A stretch of DNA of 64,000 bases from Sphingomonas_D zeicaulis. Its GTDB lineage: Bacteria; Pseudomonadota; Alphaproteobacteria; Sphingomonadales; Sphingomonadaceae. The stretch lies in the NCBI RefSeq assembly GCF_050433225.1, contig NZ_JBNPXQ010000006.1, forward strand, positions 62,001 through 126,000, read 5' to 3'. Positions 17,118 to 24,979 of this stretch are shown here, in pieces. A model generated the notes under the pieces. It was not told the origin of the DNA, ran no database searches, and was given only the letters and a program-made list of their open reading frames with translations. The position numbers were made by a program, and so were the translations under genes. Position 1 is the first letter of the stretch. Each line of letters starts with the position of its first letter.

Positions 17118-18794
17118 ATGGCCGACGCGGCGCAGCGCAGCATTTTGGAAGCCGACTATGTGATTGTCGGCGCGGGCTCGGCTGGCTGCGTTCTCGCGAA
17201 CAGGTTGAGTGCTGACGGCCGATACAAGGTTGTCGTGCTCGAAGCGGGTGGCGACGACCGTCCGCTGCGCAACATCGCCAGCCCGGCGCAGGCGCTCAGT
17301 ACGCTCAACATCCATGTGCCCGCGGGCTTCACCAGGATGCTGAAGGATGCGCGCATCAACTGGAACTATCTGACCGAGCCCGACGCCAGTTCGGATGGAC
17401 GCCAGTATCATTTTCCGCGCGGCAAGGTGCTGGGCGGCTCCTCGTCGATCAACGGCATCCTGTGGGTGCGGGGGCTGCCTGAGGATTATGACGGGTGGCG
17501 CCAGCTTGGCCTCAGCGGCTGGGGCTGGAGTGATGCGGAGCGCTATTTTCGGCGGATCGAGCGCCAGCATGGCGAGGGGGTGACCGCCGAGCAGCAGCAG
17601 GGGCAGCTCGACATCGGCGACGTGCCGATGCGCCACGAGATGCTCGACCTGATGACCCGCGCCTTTGAGGAAGCGGGGGCGCCGCTTGCGACAGACCTCA
17701 ACGGCACGACGCGCGAAGGCGTGGCACGCGTGCGCCTCAACGCCCACAAGGGCGTGCGGGTATCGGCCGCGGTCGCCTATCTCCATTCGGCGATGAAACG
17801 CCCGAACCTCTCGGTCGTGATGAAGGCGCACGCCTCGCGCATCCTGTTCGAGGGCAGGACGGCGATCGGCGTCGAATATTGGCAGGGCAATGAGCGGCAC
17901 GCGGTACGGGTGCGACGCGAGGTGATTCTCGCGGGTGGCGCGATCAATTCGCCGCAACTCCTGGAACTGTCCGGCATCGGTAACGGCGAGTCGCTGCGCG
18001 CGCTGGGCATTCCCGTGATCGTCGATCGCCCCCGGGTCGGCGAGAATTTGCAGGATCATTTCGCGACGATGGTCCGCGCGCGGCTGAAGCCGGGCTCGCG
18101 CAGTCTCAACCAGCTGTCGAGGGGCTTCGGGCTCGCTGCGCAGATGATCCGCTATGCGGTCACGCGGACCGGCCTGCTCGCGCTTGGCGGTTCCAACCTG
18201 ACCGCCTTCCTCAAGTCCGATCCCGCGCTCGACCTTCCGGACCTGCAATTCTTCGCCAGTCCTGCGACCGTGGACTTCGAGGCGCTGGCGAAGAGCGGAG
18301 CGATGCAGATGGAGCGGCTGCCGGGCATCACGGTGGGTGGCTATGTGATGCGTCCGCAGTCGCGCGGCTCGATCCACATCAAGTCGCCCGACTTCCGCGA
18401 CGCGCCCGCGATCAGGCCCAATTTCCTCGCCGCCGAGGCCGATCAGCGCGCGCAGATCCAGACGCTGCGCTGGGCGCGACGGGTGATGCACGCACCCGTG
18501 CTCGCCCCCTATTTCGATCATGAACTGACCCCTGGCGCACGGGCCGAGAGCGACGAAGAATTGCTGGCGTTCGCGCGGGCAGCGGGATCGACCGGTTATC
18601 ACCAGGCGTCCACCTGCGCGATGGGCGCACAGGCCGATGCCGTCCTGTCCGGTGAGCTGAAGGTCAACGGCGTCGAAGGGCTGCGCGTCATCGACGCGTC
18701 GGCGATGCCGAACGTCGTTTCCGGCAACACCAATGCGGCAACGATGATGATCGCCGAGCGCGGTGCAGAACTGGTCCTGGCCGACGCGCGCTGA
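17118..18794 (+). CDS. GMC-family FAD oxidoreductase (alcohol/choline dehydrogenase-like)
   Basis: A 558-residue glucose-methanol-choline oxidoreductase, which oxidises alcohols to aldehydes with FAD. The ADP-binding loop is VIVGAGSAGCVLANRLS near residue 15, the first GMC signature includes GGSSSINGILWVRG, and the C-terminal catalytic region has GYHQASTCAMG and SGNTNAATMM, supplying the His and Asn/His pair. A GAAGGAGAG ribosome site precedes the ATG. It is divergent from an operon with aldehyde dehydrogenase and acyl-CoA ligase, so the three together could carry a primary alcohol to an acyl-CoA. Confidence 0.92.
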   Translation: MADAAQRSILEADYVIVGAGSAGCVLANRLSADGRYKVVVLEAGGDDRPLRNIASPAQALSTLNIHVPAGFTRMLKDARINWNYLTEPDASSDGRQYHFPRGKVLGGSSSINGILWVRGLPEDYDGWRQLGLSGWGWSDAERYFRRIERQHGEGVTAEQQQGQLDIGDVPMRHEMLDLMTRAFEEAGAPLATDLNGTTREGVARVRLNAHKGVRVSAAVAYLHSAMKRPNLSVVMKAHASRILFEGRTAIGVEYWQGNERHAVRVRREVILAGGAINSPQLLELSGIGNGESLRALGIPVIVDRPRVGENLQDHFATMVRARLKPGSRSLNQLSRGFGLAAQMIRYAVTRTGLLALGGSNLTAFLKSDPALDLPDLQFFASPATVDFEALAKSGAMQMERLPGITVGGYVMRPQSRGSIHIKSPDFRDAPAIRPNFLAAEADQRAQIQTLRWARRVMHAPVLAPYFDHELTPGARAESDEELLAFARAAGSTGYHQASTCAMGAQADAVLSGELKVNGVEGLRVIDASAMPNVVSGNTNAATMMIAERGAELVLADAR

Positions 18795-18815
18795 TGGCGG
18801 CGTCGGCGAAGGGGC

Positions 18816-19571
18816 TCATCCGTCGCGGCCGACCTGCTGGCCGAACAGCAGCAGGGACTGGTCGGTGGGCAGTGCTGCCCAGATCTGGCGGGCGGCGGTG
18901 TCGATGTCCATCACTCCGATGCCCTCCGCCATCTGCCGCCGCATCTGTGTGGCGATCGGATAATCGCTGTCCGCCATTGCCGCGACCTGCCGCGTCAGCG
19001 GCGTATCGACGAAGCCGGGCCGCACCGCCGTGACCCAGATGTTGGCGCGCCCGCGCATCGCCAGTTCGCGCCGCGCGACGCGAACCCACATCTCCAGCGC
19101 CGCCTTTCCGGCGCAGTAGACCGTCTGGCCGAGGGTCGGTGATCGGGCGGAGGATGAGGACATCATCACCAGCCCGACATTGCCCGCGAAGCGGGATTCG
19201 ACCGCCGCACGCAGGAACATCTCGCCCAGGCGCAGCGGCGCAGCGACATTGGCGATGATGTCGCGGGCATAATCCGCCGCGTCCACCTCTCCCGCGAAGC
19301 CGGTCAAGCCTTTCAGATGGGCGTTCTGGATGAAGATGGCGCGGCTGCCCCGAGAGCCGCGGAGCATGTCGGTGAAGTGCGCTCCGACGGCATCCCAGCT
19401 GCCCTGGTCCGCGAGGTCGAGGAAACGGCTCTCATAATCGTGATGCTGACGCCGCGAGAGGTTGACGATGCGAGCGCCGGGATAGGGGACATTGCGCGCG
19501 AGGCCGAGGCCGATCCCTTCGGTCGCGCCGGAAATCCAGACGAGATCAGACGAGGCTGAAGATATTTGCAT
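18816..19571 (-). CDS. SDR family oxidoreductase
   Basis: A 251-residue SDR. It has the cofactor loop ISGATEGIGLGL, a serine-rich active site (MMSSSSARS) and a YCAGK catalytic pair. It has less of the usual NAG motif (IQNAHLKG). I start it at ATG 19571; a GTG 21 bases upstream is possible and neither has a clear ribosome site. The start codon lies inside a 12-bp palindrome (19565-19576), so a bound protein would block it. It is divergent from the acyl-CoA dehydrogenase pair and convergent with the GMC gene. Substrate unknown. Confidence 0.8.
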   Translation of the reverse strand: MQISSASSDLVWISGATEGIGLGLARNVPYPGARIVNLSRRQHHDYESRFLDLADQGSWDAVGAHFTDMLRGSRGSRAIFIQNAHLKGLTGFAGEVDAADYARDIIANVAAPLRLGEMFLRAAVESRFAGNVGLVMMSSSSARSPTLGQTVYCAGKAALEMWVRVARRELAMRGRANIWVTAVRPGFVDTPLTRQVAAMADSDYPIATQMRRQMAEGIGVMDIDTAARQIWAALPTDQSLLLFGQQVGRDG

Positions 19572-19576
19572 GCAAA
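19565..19576. promoter_or_regulatory. palindrome over an SDR start codon
   Basis: TTTGCATGCAAA is a perfect 12-bp palindrome covering the start codon of the minus-strand SDR gene. Its inner ten bases TTGCATGCAA also form the centre of a 32-bp palindrome upstream of the TonB receptor at 59273. It may be a site for the same regulator. Confidence 0.35.
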
Positions 19577-19722
19577 AAGCGTAGGCCGGCACAGTGCGCT
19601 GTCAAACCCCGGCACGCGCCCATCGCATTGATGATGGTGCCGAGGCCGAGGCTTGCGCGTGCCGCCGACCACGGGCCATGGACGGCATATCCCACCGTAC
19701 AGACGATCCGGAGCCTCATCCG

Positions 19723-20925
19723 ATGGAACTGCGCCTTGACCCCGAACTGGAAACATTCCGCCGGGAGGTTCGCGCCTTCATCGATCAGGTGCTGCCCATC
19801 GACATGAAGGAGCGCCAACGTCGCAAGGTCGCGAACAATGCGGCGGTGCCGGACCAGCTTGAATGGATGCGCATCCTGAACACGCACGGCCGTTCGGTGC
19901 CGCACTGGCCGGTCGAACATGGCGGCTGCGGCTGGTCGGCGATGCAGCTCTTCATCTTCAACGAAGAACTCTATGCTGCCGATGCGCCGGAATTCGACTG
20001 GGGCGGTACGCACATGCTGGGGCCGGTGATCTACACCTTCGGCTCGGACTATCTGAAGAGCCGGTTCCTGCCGATGATCCGCGAGGGCGCCACGATGTGG
20101 GCGCAAGGCTTCTCCGAGCCGGGATCCGGGTCCGACCTGGCGTCGCTGCGGACATCGGCAGAACGGGTCGGCGACACCTATGTCGTCAACGGCCAGAAGA
20201 TATGGACCAGCGGTGCGGCGCATGCCGACTGGGGTTTCTTTCTGGTCCGCACCGACAAGGGCGTGAAGCCGCAGCGCGGCATCAGCTTCCTGATCGCCAA
20301 GATGGACACGCCCGGCATCACCGTGCGCGAGATCCCGCAGATCAACGGCGAGGCGCATCTCTGCGAGGTGTTCCTCGACAATGTCGTGGTGCCGGCCGAT
20401 CAGCTGGTCGGCGAGCCCGGCATGGGCTGGACCTATGCCAAGTTCCTGCTCGAGCATGAACGCACCACCTCCAGCTTCATCTATTGGAGCAAGCGGGAAC
20501 TGGCCCGGGCGAAGGACATCGCGCGCGGAGAGCGCCGCGCCGGCCGGCCGATCGCCGAGGATCCTGCCATCCGCGCCCGTTTCGCCCGGATCGAGGCCGA
20601 TCTGCTGGCGCTGGAATGGTCGGTGCTGCGCGTGCTTGCGCACGAGGCGTTCGACGCGTCGGAAGCGGCGGCTGCATCTGTGCTCAAGATCCGCGGGTCG
20701 GAGCTGCAGCAGGAGATCACGATGCTGCAATGCGACCTGCTTGGCGCGAAGGCCCTGCGCTTCTTCGATCCGCAACCGGTGGCGCCGCCGGCGCCCACCG
20801 CTGCCTGGCAGGATTATGTACCGGGTCGCACCACCGTGGCGCTGATCAACCGCGCCGCGACCATCTATGGCGGGACCAAGCAGATTCAGAAGAACATCCT
20901 GGCCAAGCTCGCCTTCGGTCTCTGA
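19723..20925 (+). CDS. acyl-CoA dehydrogenase, large (alpha) subunit of a two-subunit enzyme
   Basis: A 400-residue acyl-CoA dehydrogenase of the pimeloyl-CoA/FadE26 group. FAD-binding segments WAQGFSEPGSGSDL (126-139) and GQKIWTSGA are intact. The usual MCAD-type base is lost (YGGT instead of YEGT), but Glu246 in LEHERTTS is at the position used in heterotetrameric steroid dehydrogenases and isovaleryl-CoA dehydrogenase. The partner gene at 20941 is 15 bp downstream. It probably forms an alpha2beta2 flavoprotein that desaturates a bulky acyl-CoA. I chose ATG 19723, where the family N-terminus begins; the frame is open further upstream. Confidence 0.9.
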   Translation: MELRLDPELETFRREVRAFIDQVLPIDMKERQRRKVANNAAVPDQLEWMRILNTHGRSVPHWPVEHGGCGWSAMQLFIFNEELYAADAPEFDWGGTHMLGPVIYTFGSDYLKSRFLPMIREGATMWAQGFSEPGSGSDLASLRTSAERVGDTYVVNGQKIWTSGAAHADWGFFLVRTDKGVKPQRGISFLIAKMDTPGITVREIPQINGEAHLCEVFLDNVVVPADQLVGEPGMGWTYAKFLLEHERTTSSFIYWSKRELARAKDIARGERRAGRPIAEDPAIRARFARIEADLLALEWSVLRVLAHEAFDASEAAAASVLKIRGSELQQEITMLQCDLLGAKALRFFDPQPVAPPAPTAAWQDYVPGRTTVALINRAATIYGGTKQIQKNILAKLAFGL

Positions 20926-20940
20926 AGAGGACAAACCGAC

Positions 20941-22068
20941 ATGGATTTCGCGAAGTCCGACATTCAGGCGATGCTGCTGGACAGCGCCGAGCGACTGCTG
21001 TCCGAAAATGCCGATGTCGAGTATTGGCGCCATCAGCGGGCAAGCGCGCTGGGGTTCGACGCGGCGCGCTGGGCGCAGTTTGCCGAGCTGGGCTGGCTGG
21101 CGCTGCCGGTGCCCGAGGCCGCAGGTGGTCTGGACGGGACGCTTGAGGATGTCGCCCTGCTCAACATCGCGCTTGGGCAGGCGCTAGCGACCGAGCCCTA
21201 TGTCAGCACCGTCGTCCTCGCCGACCATATCCTGAAGCAGTCGGCGAACGAGACCAGGGCGCTGGTGCTGCTCGGCGAGATCGCAAGTGGCACGCTGCGT
21301 ATCGCGCTCGCGCACCAGGAAGAGGGCATGCATCCGCTGAGTGCCGATACGGCGGCTACGACTGCACGGCGGAGCGCCGACGGCTATGTGCTCAACGGCG
21401 CGAAGATCATGGCGTTGGATGCGCCGAGCGCCGGGCACCTGATCGTCTCGGCAATGATCGAGGGCGAAGACGGCATCGGTCTGTTCCTTGTCGCTGCGGA
21501 CCAGCCCGGCGTGATCCACGAATCCTACCCGCTGATCGATGGCACGCGCGCGGCAGATATCGGCCTGACCGACGTCGCTCTGCCGGCTGACGCGCTTCTG
21601 GTCGGTGCCAATCGCGGAAGCGCGGTGCTACGCGAGGCGATCGACCGCGCGTCGATCGTGCTGATGGCGCAGGCGGTCGGCGCAATGGAGGCGGCGAACA
21701 AGGTCTGCGCCTCCTATGTGCAGGAACGCAAGCAGTTCGGCACCGCGATCGGATCGTTCCAGGCGATCCAGCATATCATGGCGGATAATTTCGTGGCCGC
21801 GCATCAGGCGCGTTCGATGCTGTACCACGCGCTTGCCAATGCCGACCGGGATGAGCCGACGCGGTCGGCCGCGATCTCGGCCGCACGCCTCGTGATCGGC
21901 GAAGCCGGCCAACTGGTCTCGCGCAACGGCATCCAGGTGCACGGCGGCTACGGCCTGACCGACGAATATGCGATCGGCCATTATTTCCGTCGGTTGATGG
22001 TGATCGAGAAGCAGTTCGGCGACGTGATCCTGCACGGCCAGAGATTCGGCGACACTATCTTCGCCTGA
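20941..22068 (+). CDS. acyl-CoA dehydrogenase, small (beta) subunit
   Basis: A 375-residue acyl-CoA dehydrogenase homologue, more divergent than its upstream partner. The C-terminal domain is recognisable (QERKQFGTAIGSFQAIQH, NGIQVHGGYGLTDEY). The position of the catalytic Glu reads IDRAS, so the acid is Asp or absent, as expected for the non-catalytic subunit of a heterotetramer. It starts 15 bp after the large subunit behind a GAAGAGG. The pair resembles the ChsE/FadE and pimeloyl-CoA dehydrogenase arrangements, which act on steroid side chains or dicarboxylyl-CoAs. Confidence 0.88.
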   Translation: MDFAKSDIQAMLLDSAERLLSENADVEYWRHQRASALGFDAARWAQFAELGWLALPVPEAAGGLDGTLEDVALLNIALGQALATEPYVSTVVLADHILKQSANETRALVLLGEIASGTLRIALAHQEEGMHPLSADTAATTARRSADGYVLNGAKIMALDAPSAGHLIVSAMIEGEDGIGLFLVAADQPGVIHESYPLIDGTRAADIGLTDVALPADALLVGANRGSAVLREAIDRASIVLMAQAVGAMEAANKVCASYVQERKQFGTAIGSFQAIQHIMADNFVAAHQARSMLYHALANADRDEPTRSAAISAARLVIGEAGQLVSRNGIQVHGGYGLTDEYAIGHYFRRLMVIEKQFGDVILHGQRFGDTIFA

Positions 22069-22222
22069 TGATCCGCTGAAGAGCGGGAGCGGCGACAACG
22101 CAGAAAGGCCGAAGGAAAAGGCAGAGGACAGAGCGCGGGATCAGCGCATAGGGGGCAAGTATCGCCGGAACGAGCGCTGCAGTCCTTGGCTGTTGAACAG
22201 CAACGGAGAGGAGAAATCGGCA

Positions 22223-23431
22223 ATGCGCAGCAGATCGGCACCGGTCCACACCGGTGCACAGGCGCCGACGGGCATCGGATTTGAGCCCCTGCTGCGCAGC
22301 GCGCAGATGGTGGCCGGTAGTTTCGACCCCATCGATCCGGCTCTCGCCATACGGGTTGCGCGCTTCCTCGACTGGCTGAACGCTCAGGGCGAATTGCGCG
22401 CCGACCAGCAGTCTGCGGTCGGGCTGCAACTCCGCTCGGTGCTCGCCAATCGCCTGCGCCTGAGCGCCGATCGCAGACGCATCGCGGGCATCGCGCAGGA
22501 ACGGATCGAGCGGCCGATCTTCGTCATCGGCTTCGCGCGCACCGGGACGACGCTGATTCATTCGCTGCTCGGCGAGGATCCGGAGGCAAGCGCGCCGCGC
22601 TGGTGGCACACGCACGCGCCCAGCCCGCCACCGGGCGAGGTGACGGTGACCGCGGAGCGGATCGAACACACCGCCAGGGACCTGGACGAGATGCTGCGGA
22701 TCGCGCCGGGTCTGCTCACGCTCCATCCGTATTGGGACAAGCGTGGGCACTGCCTGATCGAGGACGAGGAGATCTTCGCGCTCGATTTCCACAACGCCTA
22801 TCCGACGCTGCTGTACCGCCTCCCGGCGCTGGCGATGGTGCTCGACGCCGGCAATGCCGCCGATGCCTATGCCTTTCACCGTGAATTCCTTCAGCATCTG
22901 CAATGGAACCGCCCATCGACGCACTGGGTGGTGAAGGGGACCTACCATCAGTTCGTGCTCGATGCATTGTTCAGCGCCTATCCCGATGCGCTCTGCATCT
23001 GGCCGCACCGCGACCCCTTGCAGGTCCACCCATCGACCATGGCGATCACGGCGGTGCTCTATGGCGGCATCACCGACTGGCAGATGGACTTCAGGGCGCT
23101 GGGGCCAGCTTTCGTGCAGAGCATCGCCGCGTCGGTGGCAGACGCCATGGCCGATCCGCTGATCGATGATCCCCGCATCGTCCATGTCGACTTCCACGAT
23201 CTCACCCGTGATCCGATCGCGGTCATTCGTGACGCCTACGGGCATTGGGGGCGCGGCGTCAGCCCGGCGTTCGAGACGCGGATGCGCGCCTGGCTTGCCG
23301 ATCCGGCCAACGCGCCGAACCGCTACGGCCGCTACGACTATGCGCTGGAGCCCTTCGGCCTCTCCGCCGGGATGATCGAAACCGCCTTCGAGGGCTATTC
23401 GCGGCGGTTCCGGCTCGGCCGCTTCGCCTGA
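22223..23431 (+). CDS. sulfotransferase-family protein
   Basis: A 402-residue protein with the 5'-phosphosulfate-binding loop of PAPS sulfotransferases at about 102-111 (IGFARTGTTL) and a 3'-phosphate-type segment later (IWPHRDPLQVHPST). The long N-terminal helix-rich part matches the bacterial Sulfotransfer_3 group. Such proteins transfer sulfate to hydroxyls, but many lack a known substrate. A TTG 30 bases upstream is possible; I prefer ATG 22223 because GGAGAGGAG precedes it. The DUF1214-like gene follows 19 bp later and the TonB receptor after that, so the three may form one unit. Confidence 0.82.
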   Translation: MRSRSAPVHTGAQAPTGIGFEPLLRSAQMVAGSFDPIDPALAIRVARFLDWLNAQGELRADQQSAVGLQLRSVLANRLRLSADRRRIAGIAQERIERPIFVIGFARTGTTLIHSLLGEDPEASAPRWWHTHAPSPPPGEVTVTAERIEHTARDLDEMLRIAPGLLTLHPYWDKRGHCLIEDEEIFALDFHNAYPTLLYRLPALAMVLDAGNAADAYAFHREFLQHLQWNRPSTHWVVKGTYHQFVLDALFSAYPDALCIWPHRDPLQVHPSTMAITAVLYGGITDWQMDFRALGPAFVQSIAASVADAMADPLIDDPRIVHVDFHDLTRDPIAVIRDAYGHWGRGVSPAFETRMRAWLADPANAPNRYGRYDYALEPFGLSAGMIETAFEGYSRRFRLGRFA

Positions 23432-23450
23432 TCCGCAGGAGAACAAGAGG

Positions 23451-24695
23451 ATGCGCAATCCGATCGCCAACCCCGGCCAGTTTGCTGCGGAGCAGGAGGT
23501 GCGCAGCTTCTGGGACCAGCCGGAAACCCGGGTCGCGCGCGCTCACTGCGCGCAGCTCTGGCGTGTCGGCCATGGCACCGACGTGCCGGCGGAGGTGGAG
23601 CCACTGTTCGACGCGGCGATGGATGGCTGGATCGGCAACTATCTGTTCAAGGCCGCTGCGGCTGACCCGGTGCGTCCCCGCTTCGTGCGAAACTTCATGC
23701 CGGGCTATCGCTGGGGCGACCGCGATGTGCCCGATGCCCGCATGGGCGGCGATAATCCGGACAATTGCTATCGCCTGGCGGGCATCGCCCATGGCGGACG
23801 GTATCGCGTGTCCGGCCGGGTGATCGATGCCTGCCCGGCGCATGTCTCATTCACGCTGGTGGAAAATTGGGGCACGTCGGTAACGGCGCAGACGCTGGAG
23901 CTGCCGGGCATCGACGTCGGAGAGGACGGCTGTTTCACGATCATCATCGACGATCAGCCGACGGCTGGCCGGCCCAATCACATGACCACCAGCCCGCGCG
24001 TCAAATTCCTGTTTGTGCGTGACAGCATGATGGACTGGGCGCGCGAGACGCCGCTCGACCTGCGGATCGAGCGTCTCGACGCGGTCGGTTTGCTGCCGCG
24101 CTCGCCCGACGCGCGGTTGGAGGAGGCGCTCAGGCGCGTGCGGGAGGATGTGCCGCTCTATTATTGGTTCTTCCGCCTCTCCGCCGGGCAAGCCGTCAAC
24201 TCCATGCCGCCGCCCTTCCGCACCGGTGCCGTCGGGGGACTGGTGACGCAGGCGAGCGGCATCGGGCGGTTGCGGCTGGAGGAGGACCAGGCCGCCATCG
24301 TCCGCTTCAACCGGGCGGGCGCGGCATATTGCAGCCTGCAGTTCGCCATCTGGTGGTATCGCTCGCTCGACGCGCATCGTCTGCAGAGCGGATTGAGCGC
24401 CGCGCAATGCGTGCCGGACGCGGATGGCAGCATCACCGCGGTCATGTCGGCGCGCGATCCCGGCGTCGCCAACTGGGTGCAGACGGACGGGCTGCGGGAC
24501 CTGTTGCCAATGATTCGGTGGCAGGGTTTGCCCGCGATGCAAGCCGGGGCTGGACCGAACCACGAACTCACTGTCGTCGGCATGGATGAACTTGACGGCC
24601 GTCTTGGCGGCGCGGTCGCGCGGCTCGACCGCGCCGCGCGCGCGACCCAACTGGCCGACCGGCTGCGGGACTGGTCCCGCCGGATCTCCCTGTGA
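23451..24695 (+). CDS. DUF1214-like protein (first copy)
   Basis: A 414-residue protein that I place in the DUF1214 (formerly VPA0450/DUF1254-related) group on the strength of the C-terminal signature MSARDPGVANWVQTDG. The second copy at 58016 has the matching LSHQDPGIANWLDTGG. Both are beta-rich, both have a YRVSG or YRVTG motif mid-protein, and neither has a signal peptide or membrane segment. Function is not established. It follows the sulfotransferase by 19 bp and precedes a TonB receptor, and the other copy is also beside a TonB receptor. A hairpin at 24817-24834 may end its transcript. Confidence 0.75.
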   Translation: MRNPIANPGQFAAEQEVRSFWDQPETRVARAHCAQLWRVGHGTDVPAEVEPLFDAAMDGWIGNYLFKAAAADPVRPRFVRNFMPGYRWGDRDVPDARMGGDNPDNCYRLAGIAHGGRYRVSGRVIDACPAHVSFTLVENWGTSVTAQTLELPGIDVGEDGCFTIIIDDQPTAGRPNHMTTSPRVKFLFVRDSMMDWARETPLDLRIERLDAVGLLPRSPDARLEEALRRVREDVPLYYWFFRLSAGQAVNSMPPPFRTGAVGGLVTQASGIGRLRLEEDQAAIVRFNRAGAAYCSLQFAIWWYRSLDAHRLQSGLSAAQCVPDADGSITAVMSARDPGVANWVQTDGLRDLLPMIRWQGLPAMQAGAGPNHELTVVGMDELDGRLGGAVARLDRAARATQLADRLRDWSRRISL

Positions 24696-24753
24696 TAGAA
24701 TTCATCCGGAAAGAGCAGAAACGTCCTTTCTTCCGATTGTACGATGATCGAAA

Positions 24754-24807
24754 GCGGATAGTATCCGCGAGCACCGATTTTAGGGGGGCTTGCATCACAT
24801 TCGTGAT
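24754..24807. promoter_or_regulatory. two palindromes upstream of TonB receptor
   Basis: The 284-bp space before the receptor holds GCGGATA-G-TATCCGC (24754-24768, perfect 7-bp arms) and ATCAC-ATTC-GTGAT (24794-24807). Either could be an operator for the receptor promoter. The spacing and AT-rich surroundings suit a promoter; I could not fix -35/-10 boxes. Confidence 0.4.
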
Positions 24808-24816
24808 AACTGGGTC

Positions 24817-24834
24817 GGGTGGGTGAGCCCGCCC
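24817..24834. terminator. GC-rich hairpin before TonB receptor gene
   Basis: GGGTGGG (24817-24823) can pair with CCCGCCC (24828-24834, one G-U pair) around a 4-nt loop, followed by ATTTCA. It could end the sulfotransferase/DUF1214 transcript or act in the receptor leader. Confidence 0.35.
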
Positions 24835-24979
24835 ATTTCAGGACAAATCACTCATACGATGATGTAAGTCATCCGGTTCTAAAGACTTTGGCATGACGGT
24901 GATTGGCAGTAGCTGACACTTCTCCACCGGCTTCGAAAATAACAAGCGGCCGGTGTCCTTTTGTCCAGGGAGGGATGCA

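Noticed and set aside
22189..22201. GCTGTT-G-AACAGC upstream of the sulfotransferase gene
   Set aside because: Short arms and location next to the ribosome binding site make it weak; no second copy seen.
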